A stretch of 64,000 nucleotides of DNA from CAXBNB01 sp040222275 (lineage in GTDB: Bacteria; Bacteroidota; Bacteroidia; Cytophagales; Cyclobacteriaceae), in the NCBI GenBank assembly GCA_040222275.1, contig JAVKDJ010000013.1:248001-312000 (forward strand). Reading direction: 5' to 3'. The notes under the pieces are model-generated. The model made no database searches, had not been told where the DNA came from, and saw only the letters and a program-made list of their open reading frames with translations. Below are positions 9,358-17,964 of this stretch, piece after piece (position 1 is the first letter of the stretch; every line of letters starts with the position of its first letter). The position numbers were made by a program, and so were the translations under genes.

Positions 9358-10899
9358 TTAACTGTTGGGTGTGCCCGGTTCAAGTTGGGCATAAATTTCA
9401 TCCAACATCAACTCATCTCCCATCGAGTTTTGCAATTCCATGAGGTCTTTAAAAAGGGTTCTGACCTTTTCCTGATATTCGGGGTTTTCAGATAAATCGG
9501 TGATCTCATTGGGGTCATTTTTCAAATCAAACAACTGCACTTTGCTGATTTCAGGAAATACCAGCAACTTGAACCCATCTTTTCTAATCATCCTTTGAAA
9601 ATTGACATAGGCACCATAGACAGCATCGTAGTGGCTTTCAGTCTTTTGCCCTTTTACAATGTCCATAAAACTGTTGAATTCTACATAAGAGGGCTTCTGA
9701 ATACCGGCCAGTTCCAGGCTTGAAGCCATAATGTCCTGTAGGTAAACATCCTGGCTCAGTTTCTGCCCTTTGGGTACATCAGGCCCTACTACCATCAGCG
9801 GCACGCGAATGCTGTGGTCAAACAGGGTTTGCTTTCCTATTAACCCATGCTGACCTACCGATAGCCCGTGATCTGCTGTGAAAAAGATGTAGGTGTTGTC
9901 CATCTTTCCTGTGGCCTCCAGGGCATCCAGTATTTTGCCTATTTGCTCGTCGAGGTGGGTGATGATGGCATAGTATTCCTGTCGGTGTTTTTTCACTGCA
10001 TATTCTGTACGGGGAAATGGCGCAAGTGCCTCGTCCCTCAACCCCGGGTTGTTGCCTATTTCATCCTTCCAGGGGTATTCAGGAAGGAAGCTCTCTGGCA
10101 CTTTGATGTTTTCCAATGGATACATATCCACAAACTTCTGTGGCGCCTGTCGGGGGTCGTGCGGGGCATTGAATGCCAGGTACATGAAAAAAGGATCCTC
10201 TTTTTTGGAGGCATCAGCTATGAAGTCCAGTGCATCGTCTTTTACTACCTCGCTCCAGTGTTTTCCTCCTTGCCAAAACCCACCATGGGTGGTGTCGGTT
10301 GGTAGCCAGGAATTGTCGTTTTCATCAAGCGGACGGCCATAGCCTACTGGCATGTAGTTGTTCCAGTCCTTCATATCTCCGGATTCTTCTTTCCATTTTT
10401 TTATGGCAGCACCCAGTTCGCCCCTACGGTCGCCAGGCATGCCTGGACGGATGTGCTCAGCACGGTCAAACAACTGACCGGCAGGGGCCGCTACATGCCA
10501 TTTTCCTGTCATGTAGGTGTTGTACCCTTGTTGTGACATTAGTCTGCCCCAGGTTTGGTTGAGGGCCGTAGAGTCCTTTTTGTTCCAAAGGCTCTCTTTT
10601 TCTTTGGCATTCCATATAAAGGCACCTGAATTGATCATTGTGCGGGAAGCCACACACACGGCACCATGCCAGCCACCCATGTTGTAGGCGTGGGTAAATG
10701 TGGTGCCGGCATTCACCAGCTTGTCCAGATTGGGGGTCTGGATTTCGTTGTAACCCAATGCCCGCACTGTTTCATAAGTCTGGTCATCGGTATAGATGAA
10801 TACTATGTTTGGAGGGCTCTTTTCTTCAGGGCTATTATTCTGTACACAACTGGATGCTATCACGAGCAAAATCAGGATCAAATGGAATGGTTTTTTCAT
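9358..10899 (-). CDS. S1 family sulfatase, lipoprotein
   Basis: The 513-residue protein has a lipoprotein signal (Cys18 after VIASS), the metal-binding TDD at 37-39, and the maturation motif CVASRTMINSG with Cys82, of the accepted C-x-A-x-R form. FFTADHGLSVGQHGLIGKQTLFDHSIRVPL is the typical second metal and substrate block. It is the last gene of the - strand arm, 124 nt after susD, but a strong terminator at 10956-10985 lies between, so it may be read at a lower level or from its own promoter. Probable role: periplasmic desulfation of galactan oligosaccharides. The GWHGAVCVASR context resembles galactose-4-sulfatase-type S1_16 enzymes, but the subfamily is only a guess. Confidence 0.9.
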   Translation of the reverse strand: MKKPFHLILILLVIASSCVQNNSPEEKSPPNIVFIYTDDQTYETVRALGYNEIQTPNLDKLVNAGTTFTHAYNMGGWHGAVCVASRTMINSGAFIWNAKEKESLWNKKDSTALNQTWGRLMSQQGYNTYMTGKWHVAAPAGQLFDRAEHIRPGMPGDRRGELGAAIKKWKEESGDMKDWNNYMPVGYGRPLDENDNSWLPTDTTHGGFWQGGKHWSEVVKDDALDFIADASKKEDPFFMYLAFNAPHDPRQAPQKFVDMYPLENIKVPESFLPEYPWKDEIGNNPGLRDEALAPFPRTEYAVKKHRQEYYAIITHLDEQIGKILDALEATGKMDNTYIFFTADHGLSVGQHGLIGKQTLFDHSIRVPLMVVGPDVPKGQKLSQDVYLQDIMASSLELAGIQKPSYVEFNSFMDIVKGQKTESHYDAVYGAYVNFQRMIRKDGFKLLVFPEISKVQLFDLKNDPNEITDLSENPEYQEKVRTLFKDLMELQNSMGDELMLDEIYAQLEPGTPNS

Positions 10900-10951
10900 T
10901 TCTATAATTTAGTAAGTGTTTAGTGCAGGTCAAATATGGCGATTTCTCATC

Positions 10952-10985
10952 AAAAAAGAGGGGTAGTCTTCAAACTACCCCTCTT
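10952..10985 (-). terminator. Rho-independent terminator downstream of susD
   Basis: Perfect 12-bp stem AAGAGGGGTAGT (10956-10967) with ACTACCCCTCTT (10974-10985) and a 6-nt loop. On the - strand it is followed by a run of T (A run at 10952-10957 on +). It separates susD from the sulfatase. Confidence 0.85.
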
Positions 10986-11023
10986 AATATGGTCAATTTG
11001 CACCTCAAAAATTGGCCAAAAAT

Positions 11024-12460
11024 TTACCAATCGGTATTTTGAACAAGGTTGGGGTTCAATTTTATTTGTGCATCTGGAATGGGGAACATCAGCATAAAGT
11101 CTTCCACATTTTTTCCCTGGGCGCGCATGGTGGATAGAAACTGGTTTCTCCGCTTCAAATCCCAGGCCCTCTGTCCTTCAAAAGCCAGTTCAAACCTTCT
11201 TTCCTCCAGCACAGCTGTTCTGAAAGCATCCTGGCTCAACCCGGAAAGGTCAGGCAAATCTGTATCTACTCCGTTCCTGGCCCTTTCCCTTACCCTGTTG
11301 ATCCAGGTATATTTGTCGTTGTTGGCAGGATCGGTTTCGTTCAGTGATTCTGCAGCTATCAACAGGATGTCAGCATACCTCATCACTGTGTAGTTTACGC
11401 CAGACTGGAATTCAGCCGATCTGTCATCGAATTTATTGATGTAGTAGGGGAAAGTCCCTCCATATACTTCATCCATGGTCACTGTGCCGGATACACCATC
11501 TATATGTTCGTAGCTGTCGGCAATGGTGGCAGAACGACGGTAAGAAACCGGGTTGTCTGCTACAAACTCTGCCGATGGGGCATAGGACCCACCCACAATA
11601 GTGCCTGCCCAAAAGGAGTTGCCATAAGGGCCGGATGGTGCCCTGGGGCCAAAGCTACCGGGAATACCATTGTGCCGCTCACCAACAAGATATTGTGCCT
11701 GAAAGATATGCTCAATGCCATTGTCATTGGCTGGCTTGAATATATCGGCATAGTCTGCAAAGAGGTCGTACCTGCCTGAATTGATGATGGTTTTGGCATG
11801 TGAAAGGGCATTGGCATAGTCCCCACGGTATAGGTATATCCTGGCCAGCATGGCATTGGCAATATCGGAATTGATCCTGCCATCGGCACTGGTAGGCTCC
11901 AGTTCGGTAGCCGCATTGCCCAAATCCCTCAAAACCAGTTCATATATAGCTTCTTCTGTTGCCCTGCTGGCATTTACGGCATCAAACCCAATCGTAGGTG
12001 TCTCATACAAAGGTACACCGCCCATTAGCCGTACGAGGTTCCAATAGTACAGTGCCCGGAGGGCTTTGGCTTCAGCAATCAAATCTGCTTTCCTGCCAGC
12101 TTCAAAGTCTATGTTTTCGGTATAAAATATAACTTCGTTGGCCCTGTTGATTCCCTGGAATGCACTTGACCACAAACCACCCATTACATCGCTGTTGTAG
12201 GTGAATTCGTCCCATGCAAACTGGTCGGAGACGATTGGGGAGATGGTCGCATTGTCTGCGTTCATTTCGCCATATTGCAGGGCGTTTCCTCCGTAAAAGG
12301 AGTAGATGTTGCTATACGCACCATATAGCCCTGCCAGGGCATCACCTTCAGATTGATAAAAACTACTCAGGCTTATATTGCTGGGAGGATTTTCTTCCAG
12401 CACACTTTCACATGCCCCTAAGATCAGGGTGCAAAGCATTAACTTAAATATCTTTTTCAT
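11024..12460 (-). CDS. SusD/RagB family outer-membrane glycan-binding lipoprotein
   Basis: The 478-residue product begins with a lipoprotein signal (Cys17 after LILGA) and has the alpha-helical TPR-like SusD pattern: NRANEVIFYTENI, AEAKALRALYYWNLVRLMGGVPLY, IANAMLARIYLYRGDYANALSHA, and the C-terminal EERRFELAFEGQRAWDLKRRNQF. SusD binds the glycan on the cell surface and closes over the SusC channel. It lies 24 nt downstream of susC and surely shares its mRNA. Confidence 0.95.
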   Translation of the reverse strand: MKKIFKLMLCTLILGACESVLEENPPSNISLSSFYQSEGDALAGLYGAYSNIYSFYGGNALQYGEMNADNATISPIVSDQFAWDEFTYNSDVMGGLWSSAFQGINRANEVIFYTENIDFEAGRKADLIAEAKALRALYYWNLVRLMGGVPLYETPTIGFDAVNASRATEEAIYELVLRDLGNAATELEPTSADGRINSDIANAMLARIYLYRGDYANALSHAKTIINSGRYDLFADYADIFKPANDNGIEHIFQAQYLVGERHNGIPGSFGPRAPSGPYGNSFWAGTIVGGSYAPSAEFVADNPVSYRRSATIADSYEHIDGVSGTVTMDEVYGGTFPYYINKFDDRSAEFQSGVNYTVMRYADILLIAAESLNETDPANNDKYTWINRVRERARNGVDTDLPDLSGLSQDAFRTAVLEERRFELAFEGQRAWDLKRRNQFLSTMRAQGKNVEDFMLMFPIPDAQIKLNPNLVQNTDW

Positions 12461-12484
12461 AATACTGTTCTTTTCGATTTACTA

Positions 12485-15400
12485 TTAAAAACCAAATTTC
12501 ACACCTAACCGCACGCTTTTAGAGGCTGGGTAAGCCCCGTTATCCACACCCAATTGGGTATTGCTGCCACTGTAAAGGTCAACTTCCGGGTCAAACCCAG
12601 TATAGTTGGTGATGGTAATCAAGTTGTCCAGGGCCACATAGACCTGAGCTGAAGAGAACCAATTCGATGAAGGCAGGTTGTATGAAAAGTTGATGGTTTT
12701 CACCCTAAGGTAAGACCCATCCAGTACATCCCGGTCGCTAAAGTTTTTCCATTCACCGGCATTGGTAAGCGGTGCTTCGATGGTATTGCCAGTGCCTGGC
12801 CCTGTCCATCTTTCGTCAAACACCTGCTGGAGCACATTGTGTTTCTGCGGCTGGGCAAGAAGTCCGATTCGGTTGAGATCGGCTATTTCATTGCCATAGC
12901 TTCCATTGATGAAAACAGACAATCCGAAATTTTTGTAAGAGATGTCATTGGAGAAGCCATAGATAAAGTCGGGGTTTGGATCACCGATTACTTCCCTGTC
13001 GTCATCATTTCTTCTGAAACCATCACCATTCAGGTCTTCGTACCTTACCAGGCCGGGACGGTTGATGCCCCCAACCGGGTTGCCGGCAGCAGTTATTTCT
13101 TCTTCTGTTTGCCAGATGCCACCAAACCTGTATCCGTAAAACAAGCCTAGCGGCTCGCCTGGAATAGCGATAGAACGACCATGCGCTGATTCGCCCCTGC
13201 CAATTCCATTGATCAACCTTTCAGTACCTTCTGGTAAGGACAGCAATTTGTTTCTGTTGAAAGAAATGTTGAAGGTGGAGTTCATGTTGACTTCTCCAAA
13301 GGATTTGTTCACCCCAAGGCTGAATTCGAAACCACGGTTTTCCACCTTGCCTATATTCTGGGTACTGCTGCCATACCCGGACTGATTGGGTATCGATACA
13401 TTCAACAGCAAGTCCTTGGTTGTTTTTACATAATATTCCGCAGAGAAATTGATCATGCCTTCCAACAGCTCAACATCGAATCCCGCATTAAACTGGGCTG
13501 TTTTTTCCCATTTCAGGTCTGGGTTTGGGATGCGGTTTGGCACCAAGCCAATTACAGGAGCACCTCCGATGATGGTCCTGGTGGAATTGTACAGTGCCAA
13601 TGAAGAATAAGACCCGATGTTTTGGTTGCCTGTAAGACCGTAGCTGGCCCTCAATTTCAAATCGCTGAATACCCCTGCACCTTGCATGAAGCTTTCATCA
13701 CTTACTCTCCAGGCAAATGCTGCTGAGGGAAATACGCCCCATTTGTTGTCGTTACCAAATTTGGAAGAGCCGTCCCTTCTGATGGTTCCGGTGAAAATAT
13801 ACTTGTCCCGGAAGATGTAATTCAGCCTGCCTATGTAAGAAAGCAAACCGGTTTCAGTGGAGTTGCTGGTTGATGGCCTGGGGTTTGATCCTACGGCCAA
13901 ATTGTTGAATTCCAATTTGTCAGTAAAGAAGTCCTGAGCTTCGCTATATACATTTTCTGTTTGACGAGTCTGAATGGTATAACCTGCCAGGGCATTTATC
14001 CTATGGTCCTCATTAAAATCTTTTTTGTAGGTCAAGGTGTATTCAGCCAGCCAGTTGCTACTTTCTACAGCACCTATTGAAGCTCTCCCGTTGTTGGGCA
14101 ATGCCTGTGTTTCGGCAGTGGTGGGTATGTACACATTTCGCTTGCTGTTGATGAGGTCGGCCCCAAAATTGGCACGGAAAGTCAAGCCTTTCAGTACATC
14201 TACATCTACAAACGCATTGGACAAGATTCGTGTGGTGGTGGTGATGTCCGACCGGGTTTCGGCAATGGCTACAGGGTTTTCCAGTACTTTTACAGTCTCG
14301 TCGTGGTTGTGTAGGTATTCGCCATTTTCATTCCTTACCGGAATTGCCGGTGTGGTGGTCAGTGCATTCCACAAGGGGCTGTCATGCTGGTAGCCCGAGC
14401 CATCTGATGGCACAGCATCGTTGATGGACCGGTTAGCATTCATGTTGAAACCAACCTTCACCTTGTTGTTTACCTTTTGGTCGAGATTGAATTTTATACC
14501 GGCCCTTTCAAAATTCGATTTGATGATGATCCCGTCCTGGTTCATGTAGTTTCCGGACAGCAGGTACTTGGTGTTTTCAGTTCCACCAGAAACGGACAGG
14601 TTGTAATTGTGCGTGAGGGCTGTCCTGAAAATCTGGTCTTGCCAGTCAGTGCCTTCTCCGAGTTCTTCCGGAAGTGGCTTGTTGACGCCATCATATATGG
14701 CAGGCCTGTTGTTGTTGGCCGCCCATTCATTGGTAAGGATAGCCAATTCTTCAGCATTGGCTAGATCCAACCTTTTTCTCACATTGGCGATGTTTACCGA
14801 ATAGTCAAACGCGATTTTCGCCTTTCCTTCCTTACCTCTTTTTGTAGTAATGATCACCACACCATTGGCACCCCGAGCACCATATATGGCAGTAGCAGAG
14901 GCGTCTTTCAGTACTTCTATAGATGCAATCTCACTTGGGCTGATAGAGGATAGCGGATCTGCCGAATTGGCATTATTGCCTGCTCCTGACGGGGAACTGT
15001 TGATGTTGTCAATGGGAAATCCATCTATCACGTATAATGGGTCGCTGGACGCGTTGATAGAGTTGGTGCCCCGTATCCTTATTCTAATGCCGCCACCAGG
15101 AGCGTTTGAAGCTGCTTTGATATCTACCCCAGGAGCACGTCCCTGAAGGGATTGAATGAAAGTATTGGCAGGTGTTTTGGTCAGGTCATCGCCTTTGACC
15201 GAATTCACTGCCCCTGTGAGGTCCCTTTTCTGGACAGTTCCGTATCCTACCACCACTACTTCTTCCAATTGCTCAGCATCCAGTTGCATCTGTACATCGA
15301 TCACCGATTGGTTGTTGACCAGGATTTCGCTGGTTTTGTATCCAACGAATGAGACTGTGATCAGCGCTTGATCAGGTACTGTGAGTTTGTACTTGCCTTC

Positions 15401-15919
15401 CAAGTCTGTGGTGGTACCGGTAGAGGTGCCTTTTACTACTATCGAGGCACCAGGTAGCCCTTCGCCGTTTTCATCCGTAATGGTACCGGTGATGTTCACA
15501 TCAGCCGATATTACCACTTCCAGGCCTGTTTCGTTCTCTGGATAGTTTTCAGGGTCAATTTTGGTAACGGAAATGTTGTTGTTGACCTGCTTGAATTTCA
15601 GTCTGGCCTGTTTGGAGATTTCAAAAAGAACCTCGGCCACCGAATGTCCATTCTTATTAGGAATGTTTAGTTTCAGGCTTTTGTCAAGGTCTTTTTGGTT
15701 GTAGTAAAACGCAAAGTCTGTCTTCTTTTCGATCAATTCGAAGGCTTCTTGCAGGGTTTTGTTGTGGAAAGAAGAGTTTAAATGTGTCTCCTTTACACTG
15801 GAATATTGGGCATTTGTACTGTGGGCAAATAAGATTCCCATGCACATTACCTGTAAGATCAAACCATAAGTAGAGTATTTTATGGCCATAATAAGTAACC
15901 GTAATAGTTGAAATTTCAT
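12485..15919 (-). CDS. SusC/RagA family TonB-dependent glycan transporter with STN domain
   Basis: The 1144-residue outer-membrane protein has, in order: signal region to about 38; an STN (secretin/TonB N-terminal) domain about 48-115; a carboxypeptidase-regulatory-like domain (ITGTITDENGEGLPGASIVVKGT ... VGYKTSEI) about 143-225; the SusC linker LEEVVVVGYGTVQKRDLTGAV; a plug domain; and a 22-stranded barrel ending in KSVRLGVKFGF. The STN domain is the part that talks to FecR, which fits the adjacent sigma/FecR pair. It imports the oligosaccharides cut by the GH86/GH117 enzymes. The antisense strand has a TAnnTTTG element covering the start codon (see ncRNA at 15932). Confidence 0.96.
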   Translation of the reverse strand: MKFQLLRLLIMAIKYSTYGLILQVMCMGILFAHSTNAQYSSVKETHLNSSFHNKTLQEAFELIEKKTDFAFYYNQKDLDKSLKLNIPNKNGHSVAEVLFEISKQARLKFKQVNNNISVTKIDPENYPENETGLEVVISADVNITGTITDENGEGLPGASIVVKGTSTGTTTDLEGKYKLTVPDQALITVSFVGYKTSEILVNNQSVIDVQMQLDAEQLEEVVVVGYGTVQKRDLTGAVNSVKGDDLTKTPANTFIQSLQGRAPGVDIKAASNAPGGGIRIRIRGTNSINASSDPLYVIDGFPIDNINSSPSGAGNNANSADPLSSISPSEIASIEVLKDASATAIYGARGANGVVIITTKRGKEGKAKIAFDYSVNIANVRKRLDLANAEELAILTNEWAANNNRPAIYDGVNKPLPEELGEGTDWQDQIFRTALTHNYNLSVSGGTENTKYLLSGNYMNQDGIIIKSNFERAGIKFNLDQKVNNKVKVGFNMNANRSINDAVPSDGSGYQHDSPLWNALTTTPAIPVRNENGEYLHNHDETVKVLENPVAIAETRSDITTTTRILSNAFVDVDVLKGLTFRANFGADLINSKRNVYIPTTAETQALPNNGRASIGAVESSNWLAEYTLTYKKDFNEDHRINALAGYTIQTRQTENVYSEAQDFFTDKLEFNNLAVGSNPRPSTSNSTETGLLSYIGRLNYIFRDKYIFTGTIRRDGSSKFGNDNKWGVFPSAAFAWRVSDESFMQGAGVFSDLKLRASYGLTGNQNIGSYSSLALYNSTRTIIGGAPVIGLVPNRIPNPDLKWEKTAQFNAGFDVELLEGMINFSAEYYVKTTKDLLLNVSIPNQSGYGSSTQNIGKVENRGFEFSLGVNKSFGEVNMNSTFNISFNRNKLLSLPEGTERLINGIGRGESAHGRSIAIPGEPLGLFYGYRFGGIWQTEEEITAAGNPVGGINRPGLVRYEDLNGDGFRRNDDDREVIGDPNPDFIYGFSNDISYKNFGLSVFINGSYGNEIADLNRIGLLAQPQKHNVLQQVFDERWTGPGTGNTIEAPLTNAGEWKNFSDRDVLDGSYLRVKTINFSYNLPSSNWFSSAQVYVALDNLITITNYTGFDPEVDLYSGSNTQLGVDNGAYPASKSVRLGVKFGF

Positions 15920-15926
15920 AACTTTG
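15919..15926 (+). promoter_or_regulatory. Antisense -7 promoter element overlapping the susC start codon
   Basis: TAACTTTG fits the Bacteroidota -7 consensus TAnnTTTG on the + strand, opposite the ATG of susC. A -33 TTG at the usual distance is not seen, which lowers confidence. The same arrangement occurs at the second susC (46837-46844). Confidence 0.5.
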
Positions 15927-15931
15927 AATAG

Positions 15932-16040
15932 TTAATTGTGAAACATGTGTTTTGCAATTGCTTTCCTGAATGGTCATTTTAGTCGGTGTTGCATTCAGGA
16001 AACAGAATTGCCCCGGGTATATCTATTCGGGGCTTTTTTT
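15932..16040 (+). ncRNA. Predicted cis-antisense RNA opposite the susC 5' region
   Basis: A transcript of about 110 nt is predicted from the -7 element at 15919-15926 to a terminator at 16010-16040. It contains an 11-bp perfect stem, TTTCCTGAATG (15962-15972) with CATTCAGGAAA (15992-16002), extended by GCAATT/AATTGC, and then the terminator hairpin. It lies between fecR and susC on the opposite strand. Cis-encoded antisense RNAs at this position (DonS type) repress PULs in Bacteroides; the assignment here is inference from position, promoter and terminator. Confidence 0.5.
16010..16040 (+). terminator. Rho-independent terminator on + strand in the fecR-susC gap
   Basis: GCCCCG (16010-16015) pairs with CGGGGC (16028-16033), followed directly by seven T (16034-16040). 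No + strand protein gene ends nearby, so it only makes sense as the end of an antisense RNA; on the - strand the stem is not followed by a T run. Confidence 0.7.
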
Positions 16041-16071
16041 AACTGGTATCGGGTTTTAGTCTTCTCATTTG

Positions 16072-17094
16072 TTAAAATTTTAATAAAACTTTTCTTTCAA
16101 TAATCTCGAATTCAAATTTCATGGAATGGCCTAAAATGCGCAGTACATTTTCCAGGCTCTGGTTTTTGAACTGGCCAGTCCCCCTCACTTCTTCAGGGGA
16201 TGTCAGGCCCATTATATCAAACTTTACATCATACCATCTTTCCAGTACTTTGAGGGTTTCGTCCAGCGAAGCGTCATCAAAAAATATAACCCCATCCTTC
16301 CACGAGAGTACTTTCAGAGCATCGAAGGGCTGCTTGATGAATTGGTTTTCAAGCACGATGGCTTCTTCACCAGGTTTTAGGATGAAGTCTTTTTCACTTT
16401 CGGGGTAGTCCACATCTCCTTCCACTTTTACCCTGCCGGTAGCAAGGGATACACTGGCCTGCGTTTCATTATGGAAAGCCCGCACATTAAAGGAAGTGCC
16501 CAATGCTGTGGTGGTGATTTTGCCCGCTTTGACAATGAATGGGTGTTTGGGGTCTTTGGCGACTTCAAAAAATGCTTCTCCAACCAACTCAATTTCCCTC
16601 GTTTGCTGGCCATAGTTTTCCATATATCTGATGGTGCTTTCAGAGTTGAGGTGCACCTTGGAGCCATCTTTCAAAGTGATGGTGGATTTTTGTCCTTTGG
16701 CATTGCTTTTTTCTATGGTCGCCACAGGTTTTGATGCTGTAGTTTCCGGCGGTGCAACCCGGTTGGTGAAATAAACGCCAATGGCAAGAAGGACTACAGC
16801 GGCCACTTTCCACCAATGTTTTCTATAAAAAGTAGTGGAAGCACCGGAAGTGTGATCTTCATGCCGTGTGACAGAAGGTGCCTGGGTGTCCATTTTTGTC
16901 ATCAGCTGCCTATAGACTTCCTCTTTTCGCTGGCCATTCGTAGGGCTGTCCCCATTCCCATTCTCCCAGGTTGTTTTCAACAAAGCAGTTACCTCCTCGT
17001 TTCGGTCTGTGTTTACCAGCCAGTTCTGTACTTGTTTGAGCTCTTCAGGCGTACACTCTTTGTTGATAAGTTTTCGAACTAAATTCCTGTTCAT
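16072..17094 (-). CDS. FecR family anti-sigma factor
   Basis: 340 residues with the FecR layout: N-terminal cytoplasmic helices with LINKECTPEELKQVQNWL, one membrane segment (WWKVAAVVLLAIGVYFT, about 93-109), then the periplasmic FecR domain KSTITLKDGSKVHLNSESTIRY ... LVGEAFFEVAKDPKHPFIVKAG ... TTALGTSFNVRAF, and a C-terminal STN-like DUF4974 part. It holds the ECF sigma factor until SusC, through its STN domain, signals the substrate. It lies between sigma (83 nt) and susC (152 nt). Confidence 0.95.
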   Translation of the reverse strand: MNRNLVRKLINKECTPEELKQVQNWLVNTDRNEEVTALLKTTWENGNGDSPTNGQRKEEVYRQLMTKMDTQAPSVTRHEDHTSGASTTFYRKHWWKVAAVVLLAIGVYFTNRVAPPETTASKPVATIEKSNAKGQKSTITLKDGSKVHLNSESTIRYMENYGQQTREIELVGEAFFEVAKDPKHPFIVKAGKITTTALGTSFNVRAFHNETQASVSLATGRVKVEGDVDYPESEKDFILKPGEEAIVLENQFIKQPFDALKVLSWKDGVIFFDDASLDETLKVLERWYDVKFDIMGLTSPEEVRGTGQFKNQSLENVLRILGHSMKFEFEIIERKVLLKF

Positions 17095-17177
17095 CGTATC
17101 GTTTATTTACAGCCAGTTGGCTTCCTAACTTTAAATACACAGCTTTTAACAGTAGCCGTTATTCCCCCAGAAAAAAA

Positions 17178-17765
17178 TTAAATGAAAAAATGTAACTGCC
17201 AGGCCAGGACGATGGACAGTGTGGTAAATTCAATGTAGCTTCTCAGGTATTTTATTGATTTGCGCATCTGACCTTCGACAGTGTTTTCTGAGATATTGAG
17301 CCTTTTTGCAATTTCCTTATTGGGAAGGCCGCTTAAACGGCTCAACCGAAATATTTGCTGTCTTTTGGGTGGAAGCGCTTCAATGGCTTTCATCAGCAAT
17401 TGTTGCATTTCGTCCAACATGATGTCTTCTTCTGTTTGGTTGGAGAAGACACTTTCATCTTCTATCTCATCAAAATAACGGGGCTCCATCACTTTTTTCC
17501 TGATTTTGTTGAGCGTCAGGTTTTTGGCAATCCTAAAAATATACCCGTTTACAGACATCTCTTCGTCCAGTCCATCGCGGTGCTTCCATAGTTTTAGAAA
17601 GGTGTCCTGTGTTACTTCTTCGGCATCTTCAATTGACCCGGTATAGGTGTGGGAAAAGTTGAGGATATTAGTATAATAGGTATCGTAAAGAATTCTGAAT
17701 GCACCAAGGTTTCCATGCTTGATTTTACGCACCAAATCTTTATCGATACCGTCTTGAAGGTTCAT
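17178..17765 (-). CDS. ECF-type RNA polymerase sigma factor (sigma-70 family)
   Basis: 195 residues. Region 2 is FRILYDTYYTNILNFSHTYTGSIEDAEEVTQDTFLKLWKHRD and region 4 is IEALPPKRQQIFRLSRLSGLPNKEIAKRLNISENTVEGQMRKSIKYLRSYI. It ends in a hydrophobic tail (TLSIVLAWQLHFFI), as in many Bacteroidota PUL sigma factors. It should activate the PUL when the FecR partner is relieved. ATG 17765 gives MNLQDGIDKDLVRKIKHG, a normal start. Confidence 0.95.
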   Translation of the reverse strand: MNLQDGIDKDLVRKIKHGNLGAFRILYDTYYTNILNFSHTYTGSIEDAEEVTQDTFLKLWKHRDGLDEEMSVNGYIFRIAKNLTLNKIRKKVMEPRYFDEIEDESVFSNQTEEDIMLDEMQQLLMKAIEALPPKRQQIFRLSRLSGLPNKEIAKRLNISENTVEGQMRKSIKYLRSYIEFTTLSIVLAWQLHFFI

Positions 17766-17964
17766 TTTCCCTTTTGCTGTTTACTTAAGAATCCCATAAT
17801 GTGATTGAATTTACAAAAAATCAAGCACATGGGCTGCCGACTAATAAGTAATACACAGGAAAAAAGTACACCCGTTATCCAAAATATAAATAATAGGTGA
17901 AATGCAGGTAGCGACACTGCCAATGTCAATTGGCAATGCATATTCTATTCACGTTACGATGGGC

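Noticed and set aside
17095..17177. Frameshift between the sigma factor and FecR genes
   Set aside because: Both proteins are full length with proper starts and stops; the gap is an ordinary intergenic spacer.
17918..17935. TGCCAAT-gtca-ATTGGCA hairpin as a terminator
   Set aside because: A clean 7-bp dyad, but no T run on either strand; kept only as an unexplained palindrome.
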